The notes under the pieces: model-generated
The model's database searches: none
Seen by the model: only the letters and a program-made list of their open reading frames with translations
Told to the model about the DNA's origin: nothing
Position numbers and translations under genes: made by a program
Origin: JBNLAN01 sp050302175
GTDB lineage: Bacteria; Pseudomonadota; Zetaproteobacteria; Mariprofundales; Mariprofundaceae
Assembly (NCBI GenBank): GCA_050302175.1
Contig: JBNLAN010000033.1
Span: 1 to 38,462, forward strand
Direction of reading: 5' to 3'
DNA: 38,462 bases
In this document: positions 14,614 to 22,888 of the stretch, in pieces
Numbering within the stretch: the first letter of the stretch is position 1
How the letters are laid out: every line of letters starts with the position of its first letter

Positions 14614-15873
14614 TCAGGCGTAAGTCGGTGCGAAGAGCTTCTCCGGATCCTCAATCGGACCATCTTCGCCCCAGTAGGGTGAGAGCTTGCGAAGCTGTGC
14701 AACAATTGGAGGTACCGCCTCGATGACGCGCTCGATCTCTTCCATGGTGTTGTAGCAGGAGAGCGAGAAGCGAATGGTGCCGTGGGCGGCGGTGTAGGGA
14801 ATCTGCATCGCCATCATCACATGCGATGGTTCAAGCGAGCCCGAGGTACAGGCCGAGCCGGATGAGGCAGCGATACCGGATTTATTGAGCAGCATCAGAA
14901 TCGCTTCGCCCTCGATATATTCAAAGGCGATGTTGCAGGTGTTGGGCAGACGGTTCTCGACGTCACCGGTCGGGAATGCGTGCGGTACAGCAGCCAGGAT
15001 TCCCTCCTGCAGGCGATCGCGCATCGCTTTTACCTCAGTGTTCTCATACACCATCTTCCCGGCAGCCAGTTCGCACGCCTTGCCGAGACCGATGATCGAG
15101 GCGACGTTCTCGGTGCCGGCACGACGACCGCGCTCCTGATGACCGCCACGCAAGAGCGGACGGAAGCGGGTGCCGCGTCTGAGATAAAGTACTCCCACCC
15201 CTTTCGGCGCATGCAGTTTATGGCCGGAGAGCGACAGCATATCGATATCGCTGTTTTTCAAATCCATCGGAATCTTGCCGACCGCCTGCACCGCATCGGT
15301 GTGGAACATGACACCGGCATCGGATGCCATGGTCGCCATCTCCTCGACCGGAAAGATGGTGCCGGTCTCGTTGTTGGCCCACATCACCGAGACGATGGCG
15401 ATCTCACTTCCGTGCTCGACGAGCACGCCGGCATACTCGTCCAGATCGAGGCGCCCCTGCTTGTCCACCTTCAGGCGGTGGATGGTGTGGCCGTCCTTCT
15501 CCAGATAGTCGCACAGGGAGAGTACCGCCGGATGCTCAACCACGGTGGTGACGATATGTTTGCGCTCGGGCTGCGCCTTCAGCGCCGAGAGGATGGCGGT
15601 GGAGTCGGACTCGGTGCCGCAGGAGGTGAAGACGATCTCCGAATCGTGCTCGGCACCGAGCAGGTTCTGCACCTGCTGGCGTGCAGCCTTCAGGGCACGG
15701 CCCACCTTATTGCCGAAGCTATGGATCGATGAGGGGTTACCGAACTGCTCGGTAAAATAGGGAAGCATCACCTCCACCACCGCGGGATCGACCATGGTGG
15801 TGGCATTGTTATCGAGATAGACGTCCTTCAATTCTGTTGCCTGTTCCGTTGATTGTTCCCTTGTGGCACTCAT
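14614..15873 (-). CDS. nifS: Cysteine desulfurase NifS
   Basis: This 419-residue PLP enzyme removes sulfur from cysteine and hands it to NifU for Fe-S clusters. The PLP lysine is Lys219 in SGHKLHAPKG and the persulfide Cys342 is in ASSGSACTSGSLEPSH. Both sit 17 residues later than in Azotobacter NifS (Lys202, Cys325), because the N terminus here is longer. NNATTMVDP and WANNETGTIFP are further signatures. ATG 15873 overlaps the nifU stop as ATGA. The frame upstream is open but lies inside nifU. Confidence 0.95.
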   Translation of the reverse strand: MSATREQSTEQATELKDVYLDNNATTMVDPAVVEVMLPYFTEQFGNPSSIHSFGNKVGRALKAARQQVQNLLGAEHDSEIVFTSCGTESDSTAILSALKAQPERKHIVTTVVEHPAVLSLCDYLEKDGHTIHRLKVDKQGRLDLDEYAGVLVEHGSEIAIVSVMWANNETGTIFPVEEMATMASDAGVMFHTDAVQAVGKIPMDLKNSDIDMLSLSGHKLHAPKGVGVLYLRRGTRFRPLLRGGHQERGRRAGTENVASIIGLGKACELAAGKMVYENTEVKAMRDRLQEGILAAVPHAFPTGDVENRLPNTCNIAFEYIEGEAILMLLNKSGIAASSGSACTSGSLEPSHVMMAMQIPYTAAHGTIRFSLSCYNTMEEIERVIEAVPPIVAQLRKLSPYWGEDGPIEDPEKLFAPTYA

Positions 15874-16784
15874 GCTGCCACCTCCGGCTGCACCAGCGGC
15901 GCCTTGGCAGGAACCGGTACGACACGGATAAACTCGCCGAGATCCTCGATCATCTGTTGCTGAATACCGCTGACGGTCAAGGATGCCATCTGGCAACCGG
16001 AGCAGGCGCCAACCAGATTGATGAAGACGGTATCGCCATCGACATCGACCAGTGTCACATCACCGCGGTCGCGTTGCAGTTGCGGACGCACCATTTCGAT
16101 CACCCGCTCGATACGCTTGATACGTTCGATATTGCTCATGCCGCCACCCGGCATTTTCGGTGTTTTCGCCTCATGCAGCTTCTTGCGTGATGCCTGTGCC
16201 GCGAAGGCTTCGCCCGTCTCGGCCAGCACCTTGGTCAGAATCTCTTCGATACCCTCGTGGCAGGCCGAACAGCCGCCGCCCGCCTTGGTGTAGTTGGTCA
16301 CATCCTCGACCGTTCTCAGATTGTTGGCGCGTATGGTATCCTCGATCATCACCGCATCGACAGCGAAGCATTTGCAGATCAGTGCTCCCTCTTCGTGATC
16401 GTCCTTCCACACCTCGCCGCGATAGTTGGCCACGGCGGCTTGCAGCGCCTCGCGCCCCATCACCGAACAGTGCATCTTCTCCGGCGGCAGGCCGTCGAGT
16501 TCGTTGGCGATATCCTGATTGGTCACCAGTAGCGCCTCATCGAGCGTCTTGCCCTTGATGATCTCGGTCAGCACGGAGGAAGAGGCGATGGCCGAGCCAC
16601 AACCGAAGGTCTGAAAAGCGGCATCGGTGATGGTTTCGGTCGCTTCATCGACCTTCAAAGTGAGACGCAGTGCATCACCGCATTGAATCGAGCCGACATC
16701 CCCAACGGCATCGGCATCCTCCATGGCACGCGCGTTTTTGGGATTGAAAAAATGCTCTTTTACCGTATCTGAATAGTCCCACAT
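15870..16784 (-). CDS. nifU: Fe-S cluster scaffold NifU
   Basis: This 304-residue three-domain scaffold has an N-terminal IscU-like domain with Cys35, Cys62 and Cys106. The central BFD-type [2Fe-2S] domain has Cys137, Cys139, Cys172 and Cys175 (ICKCFAVDAV, GGGCSACHEG). The C-terminal Nfu domain has Cys261 and Cys264 (GACSGCQMAS). The first seven positions match the Azotobacter numbering exactly; the C-terminal linker is 11 residues shorter. The start ATG 16784 follows CGGAGGTCTTCC. It overlaps nifS by 4 bases. Confidence 0.96.
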   Translation of the reverse strand: MWDYSDTVKEHFFNPKNARAMEDADAVGDVGSIQCGDALRLTLKVDEATETITDAAFQTFGCGSAIASSSVLTEIIKGKTLDEALLVTNQDIANELDGLPPEKMHCSVMGREALQAAVANYRGEVWKDDHEEGALICKCFAVDAVMIEDTIRANNLRTVEDVTNYTKAGGGCSACHEGIEEILTKVLAETGEAFAAQASRKKLHEAKTPKMPGGGMSNIERIKRIERVIEMVRPQLQRDRGDVTLVDVDGDTVFINLVGACSGCQMASLTVSGIQQQMIEDLGEFIRVVPVPAKAPLVQPEVAA

Positions 16785-16845
16785 GGAAGACCTCCGTTAG
16801 ATTTTTTTAGCGGCAGCCATATCGAGCTGCATTCATTTGAATAAA

Positions 16846-16867
16846 CCGGTTTCCGGCAGGAAGCCGG
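16846..16867. other. Hairpin between iscA and nifU
   Basis: CCGGTTTCC-GGCA-GGAAGCCGG forms a 9-base stem (one G-T pair) in the 94-base gap. No T-run follows on the minus strand, so it is more likely an mRNA-stability or partial attenuation element that sets the iscA to nifUS ratio. Confidence 0.4.
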
Positions 16868-16878
16868 ATAACAATTTC

Positions 16879-17202
16879 TCAACAAGAAAACGACTTGCCG
16901 CAGGAGCAGCCGTTCTTGGCATTGGGGTTGGAGAACTTGAAACCGGAACCTTCGAATGACTCGACGAAATCGATGGTGACTCCGTCAACCAGCGTCGCAC
17001 TCTCAGGATCGACGAAGACCTGCACACCGTTGCAGTCGAGCACCATGTCGTTTCCGACGGAAGCTTCCTCCAGCCGCATGCCGTACTGCATGCCGGAGCA
17101 GCCACCATCCTGAACCATGATACGCAGGCCGGTGAGAGGTTTGTCGGCTCCGTTGATAAACTTCTGTACTGCGCCGACGGCGCTATCGGTCAATGTGATC
17201 AT
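16879..17202 (-). CDS. iscA: Nif-specific IscA (HesB-type A-type Fe-S carrier)
   Basis: This 107-residue A-type carrier has the three ligand Cys of the family: Cys35 in QDGGCSGMQYGM and the C-terminal pair in NGCSCGKSF, with a further Cys at the end. It delivers Fe-S clusters made on NifU. It is first in the iscA-nifU-nifS operon, with ATG 17202 behind AAGGAGAAGAGCC and a sigma-54 promoter 77 bases upstream. The nif location marks it as the nitrogen-fixation copy (IscA-nif). Confidence 0.92.
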   Translation of the reverse strand: MITLTDSAVGAVQKFINGADKPLTGLRIMVQDGGCSGMQYGMRLEEASVGNDMVLDCNGVQVFVDPESATLVDGVTIDFVESFEGSGFKFSNPNAKNGCSCGKSFSC

Positions 17203-17278
17203 GGCTCTTCTCCTTACGCATCGGCCTGGGTTGAAACGGTTGGCCGATGGTTTGCGTTATCGTTACAGCATGATCCAA

Positions 17279-17294
17279 CGCAAAGGCAGTGCCA
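17279..17294 (-). promoter_or_regulatory. Sigma-54 (-24/-12) promoter of iscA-nifU-nifS
   Basis: On the minus strand it reads TGGCACTGCCTTTGCG, with exact TGGCAC and TTGC halves and correct GG-N10-GC spacing. It is among the closest matches to consensus in the window. Confidence 0.85.
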
Positions 17295-17391
17295 CTGATA
17301 AATAGAAGACTTAACCAACTGATAAATAAGGACTATTTACTTCCAATTGTCGGCTTTCTGATAGTCGCAAACAGCACCACGCCCCAGCTTT

Positions 17392-17407
17392 TGTCGGATT
17401 TGCTACA
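17392..17407. promoter_or_regulatory. NifA upstream activator site for iscA-nifU-nifS
   Basis: TGTCGGATTTGCTACA is TGT-N10-ACA, about 100 bases upstream of the iscA -24 element. It ends only 27 bases before the start codon of the divergent gene at 17435. There is no room for a -24/-12 promoter in between, so it serves iscA or both sides by looping. Confidence 0.7.
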
Positions 17408-17434
17408 TGATGAGATGCACATAAGGAGAGACCC

Positions 17435-17710
17435 ATGATGATCGAACAACTTCAACCCGGCGACATGATCTACGCCGCCACCGATATTCTGAACGACGGC
17501 TCCATTCCCGATCTGGCAGAGGGCGAACTGATTGCGGCAGCAGGATGCCGTGGCGTACTGATCAACACAGGTCATCTGGAGGAGGATGAGACGAAACAGA
17601 TCTACCTTGTCCGCTTCGATGGTGCAGAGGGTGAGCTGTTACCTCCGGTTGGATGCTGGCCCCAAGAGTTAACAAGCGAGCTAAGCGCCGAAGCAAAGAG
17701 TAAACCGTGA
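17435..17710 (+). CDS. NifZ-domain protein (second NifZ family member)
   Basis: This 91-residue protein follows the NifZ pattern: LQPGDMIYAATDILNDGSIP, LAEGELIAAAGCRGVLINTG, QIYLVRFDGAEGELLPPVGC. These correspond to the VRNDGTYPG, GSIGHVRDVGT and YTVHF-GCREEEL blocks of the true NifZ at 8756. It is shorter and lacks the second half. The start ATG 17435 (or 17438) follows AAGGAGAGACCC. It is divergent from iscA, and GTGA overlaps couple it to the next gene. The function is probably in nitrogenase maturation. Confidence 0.75.
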   Translation: MMIEQLQPGDMIYAATDILNDGSIPDLAEGELIAAAGCRGVLINTGHLEEDETKQIYLVRFDGAEGELLPPVGCWPQELTSELSAEAKSKP

Positions 17711-18102
17711 GACACGAACCGACCGCAACCGAACTTGCCTGTCTCGACGATCTGGAGCCGGACGAAAGGCTCCACTACTTCATCACCCGCACTATGGAGA
17801 GCGAGGAGGTGTGGCGGCTCTGCGACGCCGATGACTGGGTAAGCCGTGAAGTGGAGGGAACCACCGTCATGCCGCTCTGGCCCTATCGAGGGCTGGCCGA
17901 ACCGTTTGCCAAAGCAGGTGAGGCTGCCGATGCAGTATCGCTGGAGTATTTCGTCTACCACGAGCTGGCCGAACTGGCGGCCGAGGGGGTACAGGTCGAG
18001 ATCTTTCCCGGCAAGGCAAAGGGGGTGCAGATGGGTGCAGCGATGCTGTTTCGCATCTTTGATGGAAAAATGGACGAAGAACAGTATTTTATCGAGGGGT
18101 GA
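17707..18102 (+). CDS. DUF2750-like protein
   Basis: This 131-residue soluble acidic protein resembles DUF2750: RLHYFITRTMESEEVWRLCD, GTTVMPLWPYRGLAEPFA and VQVEIFPGKAKGVQM. GTG 17707 overlaps the stop of the NifZ-domain gene, so the two are probably translated together. Its activity is unknown. Linkage to a NifZ-family gene is the only functional hint. Confidence 0.65.
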   Translation: MRHEPTATELACLDDLEPDERLHYFITRTMESEEVWRLCDADDWVSREVEGTTVMPLWPYRGLAEPFAKAGEAADAVSLEYFVYHELAELAAEGVQVEIFPGKAKGVQMGAAMLFRIFDGKMDEEQYFIEG

Positions 18103-18127
18103 ACAACCCGGAGCAAGGAGAAGGAAC

Positions 18128-18619
18128 GTGACGAAAACCATCAGGAAGATAGCCAACAGGATTCAACAGGGCGAAATCACGATCCGCAATGCAACCACGG
18201 CCGACCTTGGAGGCATGACTTCACTGCTGGGTGAACTGTTCTCGATCGAAAGCGACTTCACACCCGATGTCAGAAGGCAGCGGCAAGGCCTGGCAAGCCT
18301 GATGGCCACCAAGGATGCAACCCTGCTCGTTGCCGTTGAAAAGAAGCAGATCGTTGGCATGTGCACACTGCAACCGCTGATCTCCACAGCAGAAGGAGGA
18401 ACCGTTGGCATGGTTGAGGATCTGGTGGTCTCGGAGAAGCGTCGCGGTCGCGGCATCGGCGCCATGCTGCTCACCCGGATCGAGGAGATCGCCCGCGAGC
18501 GGCAGATGAGTCGCCTGCAACTGCTCACCGATCTGGATAACGAGCAGGCTCTCGAGTTCTACAACAAACATCAGTGGGAACGGCTGAACCTGATCGCCAT
18601 GCGCAGGAAGTTCGGCTGA
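18128..18619 (+). CDS. GNAT family N-acetyltransferase
   Basis: This 163-residue protein has a clear GNAT core: ITIRNATTADLGGMTSLLGE, VEDLVVSEKRRGRGIGAMLL (acetyl-CoA loop RRGRGIG) and LEFYNKHQWERLNLIAM. The substrate is unknown. GTG 18128 is behind AGCAAGGAGAAGGAAC, 25 bases after the DUF2750-like gene. It ends the short plus-strand trio. Confidence 0.85.
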   Translation: MTKTIRKIANRIQQGEITIRNATTADLGGMTSLLGELFSIESDFTPDVRRQRQGLASLMATKDATLLVAVEKKQIVGMCTLQPLISTAEGGTVGMVEDLVVSEKRRGRGIGAMLLTRIEEIARERQMSRLQLLTDLDNEQALEFYNKHQWERLNLIAMRRKFG

Positions 18620-18738
18620 GCATCTGACCTTCCCATACATCCGACACGCTGCATCCGATATACTCCGGAAAAGAGCTTGCATCTCACGTTACGTCAGGGA
18701 ATAGCGTACCGCCTGTCCAACATCGACGGAGGAGATCA

Positions 18739-19449
18739 ATGGCGTGGAAAATCGGTGACATCAGCAGCAGAACCGGCCTGACCGCAAGAACGCTGCACTT
18801 CTATGAGGAGCAGGGGCTGATCGGTCCCGTTTCGAGAAATGCCGCGGGACACCGGCTTTATGGCCGAAACGATCTGCTGCGTTTGCAGCATATCAAAACA
18901 CTTCGGGCTCTGGGGCTTCCTCTCTCGGAGATGAAGCCGCTGCTCGATGACGCAGGCCGGCTTCTGCCACAACTCAGGCAGCAACTGCTGCACCTGAGCC
19001 GCCAGCGTGAATCGATTCAAAACATTGAGGCGCGAATCTCCAGATTGATCGACGAACTGGAGAGCAGCGCCGCACCCTCCGATGATCTGGATGAACTGAT
19101 ATTTCAAACCCTGGAGAGTATGAGTATGTACGAGAAATATTTTAATCAGACAGAAATCAATGCCATGCACAGCCACAGCCATGATGAAACTGGTAACAGT
19201 GAAGAGGCATGGAACCGCTGGCTGGAACAGATGCAGGCAGCCTTTGCCGACGGTGCCGATCCGCAATCTGCAAAGGTACAGGCATTGATGGGGCACTGGC
19301 ATGAGATGGTCGCGCATATCACCGGCAACGATGCCGATCGTTTGCAGGCGTGGAACGATCTGTTTCATAACGAGCCTCAGGCCCGAAAGGATCATGGCAT
19401 CAGCGACGAACTCTTCGCCTTTATGGCAAAAGCTGCGGGCGGCCATTGA
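18739..19449 (+). CDS. MerR family regulator with TipAS-type effector domain
   Basis: This 236-residue protein has an N-terminal MerR winged helix (WKIGDISSRTGLTARTLHFY, EEQGLIGPVSRNAAGHRLYG) and a dimerisation coil at residues 75-115. The C-terminal helical domain resembles TipAS (FNQTEINAMHSHSHDETG, WNRWLEQMQAAFADGADPQS). TipAS domains bind bulky antibiotics or other ligands. Its His-rich HSHSHDE segment could bind metal. The gene stands alone and its target is not evident; the start ATG 18739 follows GACGGAGGAGATCA. Confidence 0.88.
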   Translation: MAWKIGDISSRTGLTARTLHFYEEQGLIGPVSRNAAGHRLYGRNDLLRLQHIKTLRALGLPLSEMKPLLDDAGRLLPQLRQQLLHLSRQRESIQNIEARISRLIDELESSAAPSDDLDELIFQTLESMSMYEKYFNQTEINAMHSHSHDETGNSEEAWNRWLEQMQAAFADGADPQSAKVQALMGHWHEMVAHITGNDADRLQAWNDLFHNEPQARKDHGISDELFAFMAKAAGGH

Positions 19450-19481
19450 GGCAATACCGCTAATCCGGTTCCCCTGAAGCG

Positions 19482-19508
19482 ACAAAGCCGGCCAAAGGCC
19501 GGCTTTGT
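19482..19508. terminator. Strong hairpin, likely bidirectional terminator
   Basis: A 12-base perfect stem ACAAAGCCGGCC / GGCCGGCTTTGT with an AAA loop sits between the convergent MerR gene and the glycosidase gene. U-runs are short on both strands. Confidence 0.65.
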
Positions 19509-19568
19509 CAGTTAACGAAGAGAAAAAAATGGTTTCGTAAATCTGGTTGGTGGTTTTGATCGATGTCG

Positions 19569-21200
19569 TTAGTGAGACGCCACCTGCTCTCCGACCCCTG
19601 CTCCCTTCGGCAAATCGAGGATACAGAAAGAGTAGCCCGGAATTTTCGTCGCAAAGCCGTGGATGCTCGCTACCCTGACATGCCCCGCTACCGGGTTCTG
19701 CCCGGGCATCTGCGCATTATCTCCCATATCGGTCAACGCGGGCCTGCTGATGCATTGCAGCGTGGCTTGCTCCGGCTTCTGATGTTCAGAAGCGTTCGCC
19801 AGCAGTTTGCCGAAATCGATTCGAACCTCATGCTCACCAACATTGCTCAGCAGGATGTGCCGGACGTGTTTCGAATCTCCGAGGCCGATGCTGCGCAGCA
19901 CCGGATATTGGAGATCGATGCGCCTGTCGCGCCCCATGCGGAAATGGCGCATATCGTTGTGCGACAAGCGTAACGGGATCACCTGCCCGGAATCCCTGAT
20001 CGCACGGCCGATGAGCCGGAAAGGGTAGTAGAGACTGGTACGCAGGATGCAGCGCTGCCGGTCGTTGCAGCTTTCCGGCAGAGGGTGCTCTGCCTGCAGC
20101 TGCTTCGACGCATGTTGCCAGAGGAATTTGGCATCGAAGAAGAGTGCAGGCCAGCGGCCGGACGAGGCTAGGTGGTGATACATGGTCGTTTTGATGTTGG
20201 GATAGGCGAGCAGATGGATGAGCATATCACCCACGAACAACGCGTTCAGATGGGTGTCGTTGGCCTGCTTGAAATGATAACCCATGAAATTCCATTCGGT
20301 CATCCACATCGGTCGCGAACCAAAAAACCCGGCGTAATAACGCATCTCTCTGTCGGTCGTTTCGTTGGCCATCGCCAGGGTGTAATCGGCAAGCCTCGCA
20401 GGCTTTATCTGCTCCCTCTTCGGGAAGCCGAAATAGTGGTGCACCACATAGGCATCGTAAAAATGTTCGCCAGCCAGAGCCCGGTTCCAGGCGTGGTTAA
20501 ACGCTTTGGCTTCAGCCGAACCCATCAATGGATCGGGCGTGGCAATCACGGCGATCTTCGCACCGGGATCGACCTTTCGAATCGCCGCAACATGCTGTTT
20601 CGCAACCCGCAGGTAACTTGCGACATCAGGAAACCTGTCCCGGTAAACGGGAAAATAGAGTTCGTTGCCGAGCTCCCAGCCGGCCACCTTGTAGCCTTTA
20701 TCTTTTGCATGGCGCACCCATGCAGCACTCTCTTCCGGGCTGCCCGTGTAGAGATTCAGGGTGACATAGGCACGGCTGCCGCTGTGTTGGCAGGCGCGCA
20801 TGAAATCATCGAAGCTCAGTCCGCCCGGAATAGCGGCGAGGCGTTTGTAGATGAGGGTCATGTTGCCTTGCAGCTTTTGGTTGGCGCTGCGCACTTCGTC
20901 CGGGCCGATGTTGCCCGTTTTCCAGTGAAAGAAATTGGCCTCGGTGCCGCCGGGGAAACGCATCGCCTGTGGCGATATGTGTTTGAGTTGTTCGCGGTAT
21001 TCAGGATCGGAAAAAGTGAAGTTGCCGCGCCCCAGTGCCTCGTTGAATCCGAAAAAGTCGGGCGACAGGGCATACGAATCCCCTGCCCGGCTCAGCTCAA
21101 TTGAGGGGAGCGAGTCCGCCGCCCATGCAGCGGGAACCAACAGCAATCCCGGCCCGCAAAGCAGCAGCGCTGCAAGGCTGCGGAGCCGTGTTCCGGTCAT
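19569..21200 (-). CDS. Secreted clan GH-A glycoside hydrolase
   Basis: This 543-residue protein has a signal peptide (MTGTRLRSLAALLLCGPGLL..., cut after AWA at about residue 27). The TIM-barrel has the clan GH-A pair Asn179-Glu180 (GWELGNELYF, acid/base) and Glu301 (WMTEWNFMG, nucleophile). RFPGGTEANFFHWKTG resembles alpha-L-arabinofuranosidase and GH39/GH79-like enzymes. The substrate is not clear; a role in exopolysaccharide remodelling is possible. ATG 21200 is chosen because the signal peptide then begins at once; ATG 21242 is the longer alternative. It has no link to the nif genes. Confidence 0.75.
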   Translation of the reverse strand: MTGTRLRSLAALLLCGPGLLLVPAAWAADSLPSIELSRAGDSYALSPDFFGFNEALGRGNFTFSDPEYREQLKHISPQAMRFPGGTEANFFHWKTGNIGPDEVRSANQKLQGNMTLIYKRLAAIPGGLSFDDFMRACQHSGSRAYVTLNLYTGSPEESAAWVRHAKDKGYKVAGWELGNELYFPVYRDRFPDVASYLRVAKQHVAAIRKVDPGAKIAVIATPDPLMGSAEAKAFNHAWNRALAGEHFYDAYVVHHYFGFPKREQIKPARLADYTLAMANETTDREMRYYAGFFGSRPMWMTEWNFMGYHFKQANDTHLNALFVGDMLIHLLAYPNIKTTMYHHLASSGRWPALFFDAKFLWQHASKQLQAEHPLPESCNDRQRCILRTSLYYPFRLIGRAIRDSGQVIPLRLSHNDMRHFRMGRDRRIDLQYPVLRSIGLGDSKHVRHILLSNVGEHEVRIDFGKLLANASEHQKPEQATLQCISRPALTDMGDNAQMPGQNPVAGHVRVASIHGFATKIPGYSFCILDLPKGAGVGEQVASH

Positions 21201-21399
21201 TTGCAGAATATTCACTTCGAGACATTGAAACCTAATTGTCATGTCGGTTCAAGAAAGCATTGCCGACAGTGGAGTGATGAATGTTTTCAAGGCAATGTTG
21301 CGAACATGGCTCGAGTTGCACGCATGCCGGGTCGGAATGGTTTACCATAAGGGGTGAGCGTTCGGCGCCAGATGCGAGGCACGCATGGAGGTGATGCAT

Positions 21400-21609
21400 A
21401 TGAAAAACATTAAGATGTTCGTGATCGGTCTGATTCTGGGAATCGTGGTTGCCTTCCCTCTCGGCATTAATTTCGGTCGTGATTTACCGTTGTTGAGCAA
21501 CCCCTTTAAGAATCCGACGATGCAGGAGCGGGCTCAGCAGAAGGCAGGGCAACTGCTGGAAAATACCAAAGAGGCCATCCACAAAGCGACCGAACCCGCG
21601 AAGAAGTAA
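21400..21609 (+). CDS. Small single-pass membrane protein
   Basis: This 69-residue protein has one N-terminal membrane helix (MFVIGLILGIVVAFPLGINF) followed by a Pro-Phe linker and a charged amphipathic helix (QERAQQKAGQLLENTKEAIH) ending in lysines. It looks YtxH-like in general shape. ATG 21400 is preferred over 21385, because GGAGGTGA lies five bases upstream of it. Function unknown. Confidence 0.65.
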   Translation: MKNIKMFVIGLILGIVVAFPLGINFGRDLPLLSNPFKNPTMQERAQQKAGQLLENTKEAIHKATEPAKK

Positions 21610-21691
21610 TGGATGAATCGAAAGGGGATCGTGCCCTTCCGAACTCCTATACGCAGACGTTAAAGGTTTCGGGGAACTGTCGGGCCCGGGG

Positions 21692-22288
21692 CTAAGCGGT
21701 AGCCTGCTCTTCGTTTGCCCGGAGCAGCTGTTTGGCCACCTGGCGGCAGCTGCTCAGAAGTTTTTCCGTCGTCTCCGCGCTGTCCAGGGCGCGACTAATG
21801 GCGACACCGCCGATCAGCAGCGCGGAAACGGCCATGGCGACATCGTTCTTCTCTTCCTCACGGAAATTCCCCATCCGGGAGGAGAAGGCCTGCACTAACC
21901 CGTTGTAGACCCGTCCGTAGGCCTTGCGGGCATGGCTTTGGCGATTGCCGATATCGGTCGCCAGGAATGCCAGCGGGCATGGGATATCCGCATTTTCGAT
22001 ATGCTCGGAGTTGAGATAGCCGTCCACAACGGTATTGAGCCAGTGGGCCGTGTCGTCCATCGGCGGCAGGGTGGCGATAGGGCTTCTGAGCGCGGCATTG
22101 AATACGGCCTTGGCATACACCTCGGCCTTGTCGCTGAAGTGGTGGTAGAAGGCGCCGCGGGTCAGTCCCGCATCCTGCATGAGATCGTCGATGGAGACGG
22201 CATCGTAGCCTTTGCGCGGAAACAGCCGGCTGGCGCTATCCAGAATGCGCTGCTTCGTTTTTTGCGTGTGTTCCTTGCTGTATGGCAT
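21692..22288 (-). CDS. TetR family transcriptional repressor
   Basis: This 198-residue protein has the TetR helix-turn-helix at residues 10-58 (KQRILDSASRLFPRKGYDAV, LMQDAGLTRGAFYHHFSDKA) and a variable ligand domain after residue 65. ATG 22288 gives the normal MPYSKEHTQKTKQRIL start; the frame upstream is open but not conserved in style. It is divergent from the cupin gene, with an 18-base palindrome between, so it probably controls that gene and itself. Confidence 0.92.
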   Translation of the reverse strand: MPYSKEHTQKTKQRILDSASRLFPRKGYDAVSIDDLMQDAGLTRGAFYHHFSDKAEVYAKAVFNAALRSPIATLPPMDDTAHWLNTVVDGYLNSEHIENADIPCPLAFLATDIGNRQSHARKAYGRVYNGLVQAFSSRMGNFREEEKNDVAMAVSALLIGGVAISRALDSAETTEKLLSSCRQVAKQLLRANEEQATA

Positions 22289-22332
22289 GGCGTAACTCCC
22301 GGCCCTGTTCCGGCCTGTCGTCATGATCTGAA

Positions 22333-22350
22333 TTATGACCTTGATCATAA
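22333..22350. promoter_or_regulatory. Likely TetR operator
   Basis: TTATGA-N6-TCATAA is a perfect 6-base inverted repeat in the spacer between the divergent TetR and cupin genes. Its size and position fit an autoregulatory operator. Confidence 0.55.
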
Positions 22351-22419
22351 ATAGTGCGTTTCTAACGTTGCCGCAGGTTTGAAACAAGCCGAATAAAAAA
22401 ATGTTCAACAGGAGCCGCT

Positions 22420-22866
22420 ATGGAAATCAAACAGGGAAATCATTTTTCGAGTCTGGATTTGGGCGATCTGAAAGACCTGATGCAGTACAGCTTCAAACAT
22501 CCACTGCTGCCTGCCCCCGTGGAGGGTAAAAAGTTTTTGCGCGACGATCTTTCGCTGACCGGTATGGAGGTATCGCTACAGAAACTGGCACCGCGTACGC
22601 CCATACCGTTTTATCATCAGCATAAGGAGAACGAGGAGCTTTACCTCTTCCTTAAGGGCAGCGGCGAATTCCAGATCGATGGAGAGATCGTGCCCATCCG
22701 GGAGGGAACGGCGATACGGGTGGCCCCGTCGGGTGTTCGGACCTGGCGCAACACTTCAGACGAGCCGTTGTATTACATCGTCGTCCAGGCGAAGGTGAAC
22801 AGCATCGCCGGTTCAGATACCTCCGATGGTTTGCGTGTGAAAGAGAGAGTCAGCTGGCCGGATTAA
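22420..22866 (+). CDS. Cupin domain protein
   Basis: This 148-residue single cupin has motif 1 as YHQHKENEELYLFLKGSGEF (two His and a Glu metal ligand) and motif 2 as PSGVRTWRNTSDEPLYYIVV. The motif 2 His is replaced by Arg (GVRTWRN), so a three-residue metal site or altered chemistry is likely. ATG 22420 follows CAGGAGCCGCT. It is divergent from a TetR gene. The substrate is unknown. Confidence 0.85.
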   Translation: MEIKQGNHFSSLDLGDLKDLMQYSFKHPLLPAPVEGKKFLRDDLSLTGMEVSLQKLAPRTPIPFYHQHKENEELYLFLKGSGEFQIDGEIVPIREGTAIRVAPSGVRTWRNTSDEPLYYIVVQAKVNSIAGSDTSDGLRVKERVSWPD

Positions 22867-22888
22867 CACTCAGCTTTACCGCACGTCA

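Noticed and set aside
17408..17434. Plus-strand sigma-54 promoter for the NifZ-domain gene at 17435
   Set aside because: No GG-N10-GC pair was found between 17295 and the start codon.
20172..21104. 310-codon open frame antisense to the glycosidase
   Set aside because: The minus-strand frame has a signal peptide and catalytic motifs; the plus-strand one has no recognisable features.
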